Shown: positions 23,949 through 32,909, counted from the first letter of the stretch. The stretch is 54,675 nucleotides of DNA from an uncultured Gemmiger sp. (GCA_944382835.1 CALWNP010000015.1:1-54675); one strand, 5' to 3'. Translations and numbers: made by a program. The notes: generated by a model not told the origin, from the sequence alone.

Positions 23949-24845
23949 ATGGCAAAAATCACCATCACCGTCCCCGCCACCAGCGCCAACGTGGGCGCCG
24001 GGTTTGACGCGCTGGGGCTGGCGGTTTCGATGCACAACGTCTTTACCTTCGAGGAGAGCGACCGCATCCAGATCTCCTCGGTGGACGGCACCCACGTGCC
24101 CGCCGGGGCCAACAACCTGGTGTTCCGCAGCGCCCGGGCGGTCTACGACCAGCTGGGCATCCCCCTCAAGGGGCTGCGGATCACCCAGCGCAACGACATC
24201 CCCATGGCCCGGGGGCTGGGCTCCAGCTCGGCCTGCATTGTGGCCGGGATCCTGGGGGCCAACGCCCTGCTGGGCGGCCGGCTGACCAAGCGGCAGATGC
24301 TGACCCTGGCCACCGCCATCGAGGGACACCCCGACAACGTCGCCCCCGCCATGCTGGGGGGCTTTGTGACCAGCGTCTACGACGAGGGGCAGGTCTACAC
24401 CGTCAAGAAGGACATTGACACCGATCTGGCCTTCGCCGCCTTTGTGCCGGATTTCCGGCTGCTCACCGCCAAGGCCCGGGCTGCGCTGCCCCAGATGATC
24501 TCCCACAAGGACGCGGTGTATAACCTGTCCCGGGCGGCGCTGGCCACCGCGGCCTTCTGCGATGGGGACTACAACCTGCTGGGGGTGGCCACCAAGGACG
24601 CCTTGCACCAGCAGTACCGGCTGCCGCTGATCCCCGGCGGGGACGAAATGTTCGAGTTCGCCCAGGACCTGGGGGCGCTGGCAGTGTACATCTCGGGCGC
24701 CGGCCCGACCATCATGGCGGTGGTTCACCGCGACAACGACGAGTTCTTCCAGCGGGCCGAAGCCGAGCTTGGCCAGCACGAAAAACTCAAACACTTTACC
24801 GTTTACCGCCTGCTGGCGGATAACACGGGCGCGACCGTGCAGTAA
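23949..24845 (+). CDS. thrB: Homoserine kinase
   Basis: GHMP-family kinase that phosphorylates homoserine, the step committing it to threonine. The 298 residues start ITITVPATSANVGAGFDALG and carry the ATP-binding MARGLGSSSACIVAGI, then ATAIEGHPDNVAPAMLGGF and the C-terminal VYISGAGPTIMAV. CAGGGGAGGAAGATC precedes the ATG. The threonine synthase gene thrC, which often accompanies thrB, is not in this window. Confidence 0.96.
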   Translation: MAKITITVPATSANVGAGFDALGLAVSMHNVFTFEESDRIQISSVDGTHVPAGANNLVFRSARAVYDQLGIPLKGLRITQRNDIPMARGLGSSSACIVAGILGANALLGGRLTKRQMLTLATAIEGHPDNVAPAMLGGFVTSVYDEGQVYTVKKDIDTDLAFAAFVPDFRLLTAKARAALPQMISHKDAVYNLSRAALATAAFCDGDYNLLGVATKDALHQQYRLPLIPGGDEMFEFAQDLGALAVYISGAGPTIMAVVHRDNDEFFQRAEAELGQHEKLKHFTVYRLLADNTGATVQ

Positions 24846-24866
24846 TTTCAGGAGGAGAAGGAATCC

Positions 24867-26072
24867 ATGGGGCTTATCGTTCAAAAATTTGGCGGCACCT
24901 CAGTCAAGGACCGCAACCGCATTTTTAATGTGGCGCGCATCGTGGCCAACACCCGCAACGCCGGCAACGACGTTGTGGTGGTGGTTTCGGCCCAGGGCGA
25001 CACCACCGACGACCTGATCCAGAAGGCCGCCGAGATCACCAGTGACCCGTCTCACCGCGAGATGGATATGCTGCTCTCCACCGGTGAGCAGATCTCCATT
25101 GCGCTGTTGACCATGGCGCTGCAGGAGCTGGGTGTCTCGGCCATCAGCCTCACCGGCTGGCAGGCCGGCTTTGCCACCGACCGTGCCTACACCAAGGCCC
25201 GGATCAAACGGATCAACACCGAGCGTCTGGAAAGCGAACTGGCCCGCAACCGTGTGGTGGTTGTGGCCGGCTTCCAGGGACTGAACCGGTCGGAGGACAT
25301 CACCACCCTGGGCCGCGGCGGCAGCGATACCAGTGCCGTCGCCCTGGCCGCGGCGCTGCATGCCGACCGCTGCCAGATCTTTACCGATGTGGAGGGTGTG
25401 TTCACCGCCGACCCCCGCAAGATCCCCAAGGCCACCCGCCTCAAGGAGATCACCTTTGACGAGATGCTGGAGCTGGCCTCGCTGGGCGCCCAGGTCCTCA
25501 ACAACCGCAGCGTGGAACTTGCCAAGAAATATGGCGTCGAGCTGGAAGTGCTGTCCAGCATCAACCCGATCCCCGGGACCATTGTGAAGGAGGAAACCAA
25601 AGTGGAAGGTATGCTGATCAAGGGCGTCGCAAAAGACGATCACGTGGCTGTCATTTCGATTCTGGAGGTGCCGGACGTTCCGGGTATCTCCTTCAAGGTC
25701 TTCAGCCTGCTGGCCCAGAAAAACATCGATGTGGACATCATCCTGCAGAGCTCCGGCCGGGGCAACAACAAGGACCTGATCTTCACCGTGCCCCTGGGCG
25801 ACGCCGAAAGCGCCCTCTCGGTGCTCAACGCCAACAAGTCCCGGTTCGGCGGCGATGAGATCAAGGTCAACAAGGACTGCGCCAAGGTCAGCGTGGTGGG
25901 TGCCGGCATGCAGAGCCATCCCGGTGTTGCTTCCACCATGTTCGAGGCACTGTACAACGAGAACATCAACATCCATATGATTTCCACCAGCGAAATCAAG
26001 ATCAGCGTCATCATCGACAAGGCCGACGCCGACAAGGCTGTGGCCGCCATCCATGACGCCTTCATCCAGTAA
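24867..26072 (+). CDS. lysC: Aspartate kinase
   Basis: First step of the aspartate pathway (Asp to aspartyl phosphate). The 401 residues start GLIVQKFGGTSVKD and have VVVVSAQGDTTDDLIQKA, LSTGEQISIALL, LGRGGSDTSAVALAAAL and FTDVEGVFTADPRK. Two C-terminal ACT domains follow (about 265-400), including VPGISFKVFSLLAQKNIDVDII, cut here at VPGISFKVFSLLAQK, and ISTSEIKISVII. This is the monofunctional lysine/threonine-regulated type. It is last in the operon, followed by a terminator. GGAGGAGAAGGAATCC precedes the ATG. Confidence 0.96.
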   Translation: MGLIVQKFGGTSVKDRNRIFNVARIVANTRNAGNDVVVVVSAQGDTTDDLIQKAAEITSDPSHREMDMLLSTGEQISIALLTMALQELGVSAISLTGWQAGFATDRAYTKARIKRINTERLESELARNRVVVVAGFQGLNRSEDITTLGRGGSDTSAVALAAALHADRCQIFTDVEGVFTADPRKIPKATRLKEITFDEMLELASLGAQVLNNRSVELAKKYGVELEVLSSINPIPGTIVKEETKVEGMLIKGVAKDDHVAVISILEVPDVPGISFKVFSLLAQKNIDVDIILQSSGRGNNKDLIFTVPLGDAESALSVLNANKSRFGGDEIKVNKDCAKVSVVGAGMQSHPGVASTMFEALYNENINIHMISTSEIKISVIIDKADADKAVAAIHDAFIQ

Positions 26073-26083
26073 AAGCGGATGCC

Positions 26084-26112
26084 GCCCTTCCCCGCCCGGG
26101 AAGGGCTTTTTT
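26084..26112 (+). terminator. lysC operon terminator
   Basis: GCCCTTCCC (26084-26092) pairs with GGGAAGGGC (26098-26106) and is followed by six Ts. Confidence 0.9.
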
Positions 26113-26150
26113 GTTGATCGGCCGCCCTCTTTGGGGCGGGCGCAAAACGG

Positions 26151-26179
26151 TTTACATCCCGGCGGAAATGTCCTATAAT
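26151..26179 (+). promoter_or_regulatory. Promoter of the yfmF-yfmH-lgt-folD group
   Basis: TTTACA at 26151-26156, 17 bases, TATAAT at 26174-26179. Start expected near 26186. Confidence 0.8.
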
Positions 26180-26244
26180 AAAGTGATCTACCGCAATCCG
26201 GCGCTGCTGCGCCACAACCATAACCCGTTGGGAGGACCTGTCTT

Positions 26245-27516
26245 TTGGAACGCAGACAACTTGCCCCCGGCGTCTTTTTGACCACGCTGGAAGCCGAAAA
26301 ATTCAACCGATGCCGCATCACCATCCACCTGCGCTACCCGGCGCTGCGCAAAAGCGCCACCGACGCCGCGGTGCTGCCCCTGGTGCTGGAGCGCGGCTAC
26401 GCCCAATGCCCCGATATGACCGCCCTGTCCCGTCGCCTGGCCCGGCTGTACGGCGCCGACCTGGGGGTGGACGTGGGCAGCGCCGGTGTGGACCGGATTC
26501 TCTCCGCCGACATCTGCGGCATCAAGGACCGGTTCGCCCTGGGTGGCGAGAACCTCACCGCCGCCTACGCCGACATTGTGCTGGGCATCCTCTTTGACCC
26601 CTACCTGGTGGACGGCCTCTTTGATCCCGAGGCGGTGCGGATCGAGAAGGAGACCCTGGCCCGCCGGCTGCAGGCCGAGTACAACAACAAGCGGCTGTAC
26701 TGCGTGCGCCAGGCCCGCCGCCGCTTTTACGGCGACAGCCCCGCCGGCATCGAGCTGGGGGGCTATCTCAAGGACCTGCCCGCCGTCACCCCCGCCACCC
26801 TCAAGGCGGAGTATGACCGCATCCTCTCGGTGGCCTCCATCGACGTGATGGTCCAGGGGGCGGACGCCGGGCGGGTGGCCGAGATGCTGCTGGACAAGCT
26901 GGCCCGGGTCAAGCGGGCCCCGGTGCGGTTTGCCTCCCCGCTGGCCATGCCCATCACCCAGCCCCGCCATTTCCGGGAGGAGATCCCCGGCCTGACCCAG
27001 GCCAAACTCTGCATGCTCTTTACCACCGGCACCCCCGAGGATCTGCCCTCCATCACGGTGCTGCGGATGGCCATGTCCCTCTTCGGCGGCAGTGCCACCA
27101 GCCGGCTTTTCCGCAACGTGCGGGAAAAGCAGAGCCTGTGCTACTACTGCGGCGCCAGCGCCCTGCGGGCCACCGGCGTCATGATGGTGGATTCCGGGGT
27201 GGAGCCCGGCCGGGAGGACCAGGCCGAGGCCGCCATCCTCAAGGAGCTGGAAGCCCTGTGCACCGGCCCCATCACCACAGAGGAGCTGGACGACTGCCGC
27301 CGCAGCCTGCTGTCCACCCTGGACGCTCTGGGGGACAGCCTGGGCGGGCTGGAGAGCTGGTACTATGGCCAGATCCTGCGGGATGAGGCCCTGGCACCGC
27401 CGGAGTACGGCAAGGTGCTCTTCAACGCCGTGACCGTGGAGGAGGTCCGGGAAGTGCTGCAAAGCTATCACTATTCGGTCTGCTACGCCGTGACCGCAAA
27501 GGAGGGGGCCCAATGA
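26245..27516 (+). CDS. yfmF: M16-like protein YfmF (inactive partner)
   Basis: A 423-residue member of the M16 peptidase family without the zinc-binding HxxEH motif: the equivalent region reads LPLVLERGY. It keeps the M16 fold, with RLARLYGADLGVDVG in the first domain and SLFGGSATSRLFRNVREKQSLCYYC in the second. Such inactive subunits pair with an active M16 protein, and the next gene encodes one. In B. subtilis YfmF/YfmH are linked to the 5-aminopentanol modification of EF-P (established there; untested here). The start is a TTG at 26245 with GGGAGG 9 bases upstream. It overlaps yfmH by the ATGA at 27513. Confidence 0.87.
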   Translation: MERRQLAPGVFLTTLEAEKFNRCRITIHLRYPALRKSATDAAVLPLVLERGYAQCPDMTALSRRLARLYGADLGVDVGSAGVDRILSADICGIKDRFALGGENLTAAYADIVLGILFDPYLVDGLFDPEAVRIEKETLARRLQAEYNNKRLYCVRQARRRFYGDSPAGIELGGYLKDLPAVTPATLKAEYDRILSVASIDVMVQGADAGRVAEMLLDKLARVKRAPVRFASPLAMPITQPRHFREEIPGLTQAKLCMLFTTGTPEDLPSITVLRMAMSLFGGSATSRLFRNVREKQSLCYYCGASALRATGVMMVDSGVEPGREDQAEAAILKELEALCTGPITTEELDDCRRSLLSTLDALGDSLGGLESWYYGQILRDEALAPPEYGKVLFNAVTVEEVREVLQSYHYSVCYAVTAKEGAQ

Positions 27517-28811
27517 GCGAACTGGAACGCATCCGGGAAAAGGCGGCGGCCGCCGTCAACTGCACCGGCACCACCCTGCCCAGCGGGCTGCGGGTGCTCT
27601 GCCGCACCATGCCGGGGTACAGCACCGTCCACGCCATGTACGCCACCGCCTTCGGCTCGGTGAACCGGGCCTTTGTGCTGGACGGCAAACAGATTGACCT
27701 GCCCGCTGGCACCGCCCATTTCCTGGAACACAAGATGTTCGAGAGCGAGCAGGGGGACGCCTTTGACTTTTATGCCAAGACCGGCGCCTCGGCCAACGCC
27801 TTCACCAGCTACGACCGCACCTGCTACATCTTCTCGGCCACCCAGAAGATTGACGAAAACCTGGACATCCTGCTGGGGATGGTGGGCAAACCCTGGTTTA
27901 CCCAGCAGACCATCGCCAAGGAGCAGGGGATCATCGGCCAGGAGATCAAGATGTACGACGACAGCCCCGACTGGCGGCTGCTCACCGCCCTCTTCCGCTG
28001 CCTGTATCAGTACCATCCCATCCGGGATGACATCGCCGGCACGGTGGAGAGCATCGCCACCCTGACCCCCGAGCTGCTCTACGCCTGCACCGACGCCTAC
28101 TACCGGCCCTCCAATATGGTGCTCTCGGTGGCGGGCAACATCACCCTGGCCCGGGCGGTGGCCGCCTGCCAGCGGGCCGGGCTGGACAAACCCTGGCCGG
28201 AACACCGGGTCCAGACCCTGCTGCCGCCCCCCGAGGGCCCGGTGCAGCAGAAGGAGGTCGCCTTCACCATGCCGGTGAACAAGCCCTGCTTCGCCCTGGG
28301 CTACCGGGAGGCTCCCATTCCCCGGGGTGACACCCGGCGGGAGGTCATCTGCGACATGCTGCCCGATCTGGTCTGCGGCGGCCTCACCGACCTCTACCGC
28401 CGCCTCTACGACGAGGCCATGGTCAACCCCGAGTTCAGCGGGGACTATATCTCGGCGGGGGGCTGCTGCGCCATCGCCTTCACCGGCGAGAGCGAGGAGC
28501 CCCGCAAGGTGGCTGATCTGGTCCGGGCCGAGATCGCCCGGCTGCGCCGGGAGGGCATCGAGGAAGAGCTTTTCACCCTGGTGAAAAACCAGATGTACGG
28601 CGAGCTGCTGGCCGATGTGGAAGGGGTGGAGGACGCCGCCGAGGAGATCGGCGCCGCCTACCTCAAGGGCCGCAGCCTGACCGATGAGATCGAGGTGCTG
28701 GCCACCCTGACCCTGGAGGAAGTGAATCAGGCGCTGCAGACCATGCTGCTGGAGGAAAACAGCGCCTATGTGGAGATCCGCCCCACCGGGACGGACGAGG
28801 AGGAATCATGA
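27513..28811 (+). CDS. yfmH: M16 zinc peptidase YfmH
   Basis: A 432-residue cytosolic metallopeptidase. The zinc motif HFLEHKMFE (HxxEH) is near residue 70, with the downstream Glu expected about 75 residues later, in the TPELLYACTDAYYRPSNMVLSVAGN block region. A second, non-catalytic M16 domain fills residues 240-432. It shares ATGA overlaps with yfmF before it and lgt after it, so the three are translated as a chain. With YfmF it should form an active/inactive M16 heterodimer; the substrate is not known. Confidence 0.9.
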   Translation: MSELERIREKAAAAVNCTGTTLPSGLRVLCRTMPGYSTVHAMYATAFGSVNRAFVLDGKQIDLPAGTAHFLEHKMFESEQGDAFDFYAKTGASANAFTSYDRTCYIFSATQKIDENLDILLGMVGKPWFTQQTIAKEQGIIGQEIKMYDDSPDWRLLTALFRCLYQYHPIRDDIAGTVESIATLTPELLYACTDAYYRPSNMVLSVAGNITLARAVAACQRAGLDKPWPEHRVQTLLPPPEGPVQQKEVAFTMPVNKPCFALGYREAPIPRGDTRREVICDMLPDLVCGGLTDLYRRLYDEAMVNPEFSGDYISAGGCCAIAFTGESEEPRKVADLVRAEIARLRREGIEEELFTLVKNQMYGELLADVEGVEDAAEEIGAAYLKGRSLTDEIEVLATLTLEEVNQALQTMLLEENSAYVEIRPTGTDEEES

Positions 28812-29917
28812 ATTTTCATGTGCAGTTTCCCGGCCTGGGGCTGGAGATGACCGTCCACCGGGTGGCCGTCAGCCTGGGCGGGTTCAACATCTACTGGTAC
28901 GGCATCATCATCGCCCTGGGCATGGTGCTGGCCATGGCCTTTGCCTTCCATTATGCCACGGATTTCGGCATCAACAGCGACCGCCTCATCGACGTGGTCT
29001 TCATCGGGGCGGTCATGGCCATCGTCTGCGCCCGGATCTGCTATGTGGCCATGGCCCCCTTCGACTACCAGTCCATCTGGGAGATGATCGACATACGGTT
29101 GGGAGGCATCGCCATCTATGGCGCCGTCATCGGGGCCTTTGTCTTTGGCGGGCTGGCCGCCCGCTGGCGGAAGATCCCCATTCTGCCGCTGTTTGACCTG
29201 GTGGCCATGGGCTTTTTGATCGGCCAGGGGGTGGGCCGCTGGGGCAACTTCGCCAACCAGGAAGCCTTCGGCACCAACACCACCCTGCCCTGGGGGATGT
29301 ACAGCGAGGGCACCCACGACTATCTGGCCTCGGTGCAGTCCACCCTGGCCGCCGCCGGCATCACGGTGGACCCCACCCAGCCGGTGCACCCCACCTTTTT
29401 GTATGAGAGCATCTGGTGCCTGGTGGGCTTCCTGGCGCTCTGGGCCTTCATGAAGCACCGCCGGTTCCACGGCCAGCTCTTTCTGATGTATGTGATCTGG
29501 TACGGCCTGGGCCGCTACTGGATCGAGGGGCTGCGCACCGATTCGCTGCTCATCGGCAACACCAATCTGCGGTTCAGCCAGGTGGTGGCCATGTGCTCGG
29601 TGGCGCTGGCCATCATCCTGATGGTCCACAACCTCCAGCGCGCCGCGGGCCAGACCCTGATGGTGCCGCTGGCGGTGGAGGACATCAAGAAACAGGCCAA
29701 AGCAGGGGACCGCTTTGTGGTGGACAGCCTGCCGGCCCGCAGCCGCCACGCCGATTTTGTCACCGCTACCGCCGCCATGAACCGGCGGCTGGCCGAGCTG
29801 GACCTGGATGCCCCGGTCCCGGCGGACGAGGCGGATGCCGCAGAGGAACCCGAAGCAGCCACAGCGCCGGAAACGCCGGCACCGCAGGAGCCGGAAAAAG
29901 AGGACGCCGGGGAATAA
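28808..29917 (+). CDS. lgt: Prolipoprotein diacylglyceryl transferase Lgt, with long acidic tail
   Basis: Membrane enzyme that attaches diacylglycerol to the lipobox cysteine of prolipoproteins. The 369 residues show about seven hydrophobic segments and the family signatures RLGGIAIYGAVIGAF, GRWGNFANQEAFG (phosphatidylglycerol-binding), HPTFLYESIW and YGLGRYWIEGLRTDSL. The enzyme proper ends near residue 285. A cytosolic tail of about 80 residues, rich in Ala, Glu and Pro, follows and is longer than usual for the family; its role is unknown. ATGA overlap with yfmH. Confidence 0.95.
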   Translation: MNFHVQFPGLGLEMTVHRVAVSLGGFNIYWYGIIIALGMVLAMAFAFHYATDFGINSDRLIDVVFIGAVMAIVCARICYVAMAPFDYQSIWEMIDIRLGGIAIYGAVIGAFVFGGLAARWRKIPILPLFDLVAMGFLIGQGVGRWGNFANQEAFGTNTTLPWGMYSEGTHDYLASVQSTLAAAGITVDPTQPVHPTFLYESIWCLVGFLALWAFMKHRRFHGQLFLMYVIWYGLGRYWIEGLRTDSLLIGNTNLRFSQVVAMCSVALAIILMVHNLQRAAGQTLMVPLAVEDIKKQAKAGDRFVVDSLPARSRHADFVTATAAMNRRLAELDLDAPVPADEADAAEEPEAATAPETPAPQEPEKEDAGE

Positions 29918-29944
29918 CCGGCCCGTAAAGAGGGGAGAATGACT

Positions 29945-30796
29945 ATGTCTGCAACACGCATTGATGGCACCGCTCTGGCCGCTCAGGTCAAGGCCGAGGC
30001 CGCCGCCGAGGTGAAGGAACTGGTCAGCCGGGGGATCCACCCCTGCCTGGCGGTGATTCTGGTGGGGGAGGACCCCGCCAGCCAGGTCTATGTCCGGGGC
30101 AAGGCCCGGGACTGCGCCGAGTGCGGCATCGAGAGCCGGGTGATCCGGCTGCCCGAATCCACCACCCAGGCCCAGCTGCTGGACCGGATTGGAGAGCTGG
30201 CCGCCGATGAATCGGTCCACGGCATCCTGGTCCAGCTGCCGCTGCCCCGCCAGATCGACGAGGCCGCCATCATCGACGCCATTCCCCCCGAGAAGGATGT
30301 GGACGGCTTTTCCCCGGTGAATGTGGGCCGGATGCAGACCGGCCAGCCCTGCTTTCTGCCCTGCACCCCGGCGGGCTGCATCCGGATGATCCAGTCCACC
30401 GGCGTCTCCATCGACGGCAAGCGGGCGGTGGTGGTGGGCCGCTCCAACATCGTGGGCAAACCGGCGGCGCTGCTGCTGCTGGAACACAACGCCACCGTCA
30501 CCATCTGCCATTCCCACACCCAGAATCTGGCCGAAATCTGCGCCGGGGCCGACATTCTGGTGGCCGCGGTGGGCCGCCAGGGCTTCATCACCGGCGAGAT
30601 GGTCAAGCCCGGCGCCGTGGTCATTGACGTGGGCATCAACCGGGGGGCGGACGGCAAGCTCCACGGGGATGTGGACTTTGCGGCAGCTTCGGAGAAAGCC
30701 GCCTTCATCACTCCGGTGCCCGGCGGGGTGGGCCCCATGACCCGGGCCATGCTGATGAAGAACACCGTCCAGGCCGCCGCCCGCCAGGCAAAATGA
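29945..30796 (+). CDS. folD: Methylene-tetrahydrofolate dehydrogenase/cyclohydrolase FolD
   Basis: Interconverts 5,10-methylene- and 10-formyl-tetrahydrofolate. The 283 residues contain VGEDPASQVYVRGKARDCAE with the catalytic Lys region, GILVQLPLPRQID, PEKDVDGFSPVNVG, VVVGRSNIVGKPAALLLL (NADP site) and PVPGGVGPMTRAMLMKNTV. An ATG at 29939 is also in frame, but GAGGGGAG ends one base before it, so the ATG at 29945, seven bases from that site, is the better start. It is last of the group behind the 26151 promoter. Confidence 0.96.
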   Translation: MSATRIDGTALAAQVKAEAAAEVKELVSRGIHPCLAVILVGEDPASQVYVRGKARDCAECGIESRVIRLPESTTQAQLLDRIGELAADESVHGILVQLPLPRQIDEAAIIDAIPPEKDVDGFSPVNVGRMQTGQPCFLPCTPAGCIRMIQSTGVSIDGKRAVVVGRSNIVGKPAALLLLEHNATVTICHSHTQNLAEICAGADILVAAVGRQGFITGEMVKPGAVVIDVGINRGADGKLHGDVDFAAASEKAAFITPVPGGVGPMTRAMLMKNTVQAAARQAK

Positions 30797-30836
30797 CCCC
30801 TCCCGACAAAATGCCGCCCAAAGGGAAAAAATCTTC

Positions 30837-30865
30837 TTGACGCGGCATTTGATCTATGGTATCAT
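30837..30865 (+). promoter_or_regulatory. rplU promoter
   Basis: TTGACG at 30837-30842, 17 bases, TATCAT at 30860-30865 preceded by TGG (extended -10). A perfect inverted repeat (AATGCCGC arm starting near 30809; GCGGCATTT at 30842-30850) overlaps the -35 and spacer and may be a folD terminator arm or an operator. Confidence 0.75.
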
Positions 30866-30871
30866 AATAAA

Positions 30872-30955
30872 GCCGCATGGTATGGGCCCGATAAGTGTGC
30901 CGTTTTCCGGCACCGCCCTGTTTCCAGCGAGACTTATTGAAAGAGGTTATCCACT
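30872..30955 (+). promoter_or_regulatory. Probable L21-type ribosomal protein leader
   Basis: The 84-base leader before rplU contains GTGCCG-TTTT-CGGCAC-type pairing (about 30898-30913) and ends with AAAGAGG. L21 leaders controlling rplU-rpmA are known in Firmicutes; position and size fit, but I could not match the consensus in detail. Confidence 0.4.
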
Positions 30956-31267
30956 ATGTATGCAGTGATCATGACCGGTGGCAAGCAGTACAGCGTCAAG
31001 GTCGGCGACAGCATCTTCGTCGAGAAGCTGGGCGCCGAGGCTGACAGCGAGGTCACCTTCGACAAGGTTCTGGCCGTTGGCGAGGAGGGCGCTGTCAAGG
31101 TTGGCACTCCCGTTGTGGAAGGCGCCACCGTCACCGCCAAAGTCGTCAAGAACGGCAAGGGCAAGAAGCTCAACATCCTGACCTATCGTCCCAAGAAGGG
31201 CAGCATGGTCCGCAAGGGTCATCGTCAGCCCTACACCAAGGTGGAAATCACCGCGATCAACGGCTAA
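30956..31267 (+). CDS. rplU: 50S ribosomal protein L21
   Basis: Large-subunit protein binding 23S rRNA. The 103 residues start [20 protein letters not shown] and include [35 protein letters not shown] and the ending ITAING, all L21 hallmarks. AAAGAGGTTATCCACT precedes the ATG. It lies only 14 bases before rpmA; the prp protease gene that sits between rplU and rpmA in many Firmicutes is absent. Confidence 0.98.
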   Translation: MYAVIMTGGKQYSVKVGDSIFVEKLGAEADSEVTFDKVLAVGEEGAVKVGTPVVEGATVTAKVVKNGKGKKLNILTYRPKKGSMVRKGHRQPYTKVEITAING

Positions 31268-31281
31268 GGAGGGAATCAACA

Positions 31282-31533
31282 ATGGCACATAAGAAAGGCG
31301 TAGGCTCCACCAAGAACGGCCGTGACAGCGAGTCCAAGCGTTTGGGCGTCAAGCGCGGCGACGGTCAGTTCGTTCTGGCCGGCAACATCCTCGTCCGTCA
31401 GCGCGGCACCCACATCCATCCGGGTGAGGGCGTCGGCATCGGCAGCGACGACACCCTGTACGCCCTCGTCGATGGCCGCGTTCATTTCGAGCGCGTTGGC
31501 CGCGACCGCAAGCGTTGCACTGTCAAGCAGTAA
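31282..31533 (+). CDS. rpmA: 50S ribosomal protein L27, without cleavable N-terminal extension
   Basis: Large-subunit protein whose N-terminus reaches the peptidyl transferase centre. The 83 residues start directly with [20 protein letters not shown], so the mature-type N-terminus is encoded. Many Firmicutes instead encode L27 with about nine extra residues removed by the Prp protease; neither the extension nor prp is seen here. [19 protein letters not shown] is the L27 core block. AAGGAGGGAATCAACA precedes the ATG. Confidence 0.98.
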   Translation: MAHKKGVGSTKNGRDSESKRLGVKRGDGQFVLAGNILVRQRGTHIHPGEGVGIGSDDTLYALVDGRVHFERVGRDRKRCTVKQ

Positions 31534-31544
31534 AAGCCTATTTC

Positions 31545-31576
31545 GGGGCGGGCCGCAGCGGCTCGTCCCTTTTTTT
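31545..31576 (+). terminator. rplU-rpmA terminator
   Basis: GGGGCGGGCCGC (31545-31556) pairs with GCGGCTCGTCCC (31558-31569) with two G-U pairs, followed by seven Ts. obgE must then be read by read-through or a promoter I do not see. Confidence 0.85.
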
Positions 31577-31625
31577 GTCCGTCCTTCGGGGCGGCTTCAC
31601 CCACAACGAAACGAGGTGCATCCCC

Positions 31626-32909
31626 ATGACCACCGGAAATTTTATTGATGTGGCCACCATCTGGGTCCACGCGGGCAAGGGCGGCGACGGCGCCGTCAGC
31701 TTCCACCGGGAAAAGTTTGTGGCGGCGGGCGGCCCCGACGGCGGCGACGGCGGCCGGGGCGGCAACGTGATCTTTGTCGCCGACGACAACCTGTCCACCC
31801 TGCTGGATTTCCGCTACAAGCGCAAATACACCGCCAAGGACGGCGAAAACGGCCGCGGCGCCCGCCAGAAGGGCCGGGACGCCGAGGACCTGGTCATCCG
31901 GGTGCCCCGGGGCACCGTCCTCAAGGAGGCCGACAGCGGCCTGGTGGTGGCCGACCTGTCCGACGGCAAGCCGGTGGTGGTGGCCAAGGGCGGCCGCGGC
32001 GGCTGGGGCAATGCCCGGTTCGCTACCCCCACCCGCCAGATTCCCCGCTTCGCCAAACCCGGCCTGCCGGGGGAGGATCTGCATCTGACCCTGGAGCTGA
32101 AGGTCATCGCCGATGTGGGGCTGATCGGCTTCCCCAACGTGGGCAAGTCCACCCTGCTCAGCGTCATCAGCGCCGCCCGGCCCAAGATCGCCAACTACCA
32201 CTTCACCACCCTGACCCCGGTGCTGGGTGTGGTGCGGGTGGGCCCCGAGCAGAGCTTTGTCTGCGCCGACATCCCCGGCCTCATCGAGGGGGCCGCCGAG
32301 GGGGTGGGCCTGGGCCATGACTTCCTGCGCCATGTGGAGCGCTGCCGTCTGCTGCTCCATGTGGTGGATGTGTCGGGCAGCGAGGGCCGGGACCCCAAGG
32401 AGGATTTTGAGCAGATCAACAAGGAGCTGGCCGGGTTCAGCGCCGAGCTGGCCCAGCGGCCCCAGATCGTGCTGGGCAACAAGTGCGATGTGGCCACCCC
32501 CGAACAGGTGGAGGAGTTCCGCCGGTTTGTGGAGGACAAGGGGCTGACCTTCCTGCCCATCTCGGCGGCGGCCCACACCGGCATCGAGGGGCTGCCTGCC
32601 CTGGTCTACAACCGGCTGGCCGACCTGCCCCCGGTGCGGGTCTTTGAGGCGGAGTACCACCGCCCCGACCTGAGCGACGCCCCCCAGCGGCCCTTCACGG
32701 TGCAGCGCACCGGGGACCACGAATTCACGGTGGATGCCCCCTGGCTGGAGCGGATCCTGGCCGGCACCAACGTGGAGGATTACGAGAGTTTGCAGTATTT
32801 CCAGACCCAGCTGGGGGATTCCGGCATCCTGGACGAACTGGTCCGCCAGGGCGTGGAGGAGGACGACACCATCAAGATCGGGGAATACGAGTTTGACTAT
32901 GTCTATTGA
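31626..32909 (+). CDS. obgE: GTPase Obg/CgtA
   Basis: Essential GTPase of 50S assembly and stress signalling. The 427 residues comprise the glycine-rich Obg fold (about 1-160: WVHAGKGGDGAVSFHREKF, GGPDGGDGGRGGNV), the G domain with GFPNVGKST (168-176), DIPGLIEGAAEGVGLGHDFL and NKCD, and a C-terminal OCT domain (about 345-427) typical of Gram-positives. The start is the ATG at 31626 after ACGAGGTGCATCCCC; upstream in-frame codons run through the rpmA terminator and are not coding. Confidence 0.97.
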   Translation: MTTGNFIDVATIWVHAGKGGDGAVSFHREKFVAAGGPDGGDGGRGGNVIFVADDNLSTLLDFRYKRKYTAKDGENGRGARQKGRDAEDLVIRVPRGTVLKEADSGLVVADLSDGKPVVVAKGGRGGWGNARFATPTRQIPRFAKPGLPGEDLHLTLELKVIADVGLIGFPNVGKSTLLSVISAARPKIANYHFTTLTPVLGVVRVGPEQSFVCADIPGLIEGAAEGVGLGHDFLRHVERCRLLLHVVDVSGSEGRDPKEDFEQINKELAGFSAELAQRPQIVLGNKCDVATPEQVEEFRRFVEDKGLTFLPISAAAHTGIEGLPALVYNRLADLPPVRVFEAEYHRPDLSDAPQRPFTVQRTGDHEFTVDAPWLERILAGTNVEDYESLQYFQTQLGDSGILDELVRQGVEEDDTIKIGEYEFDYVY

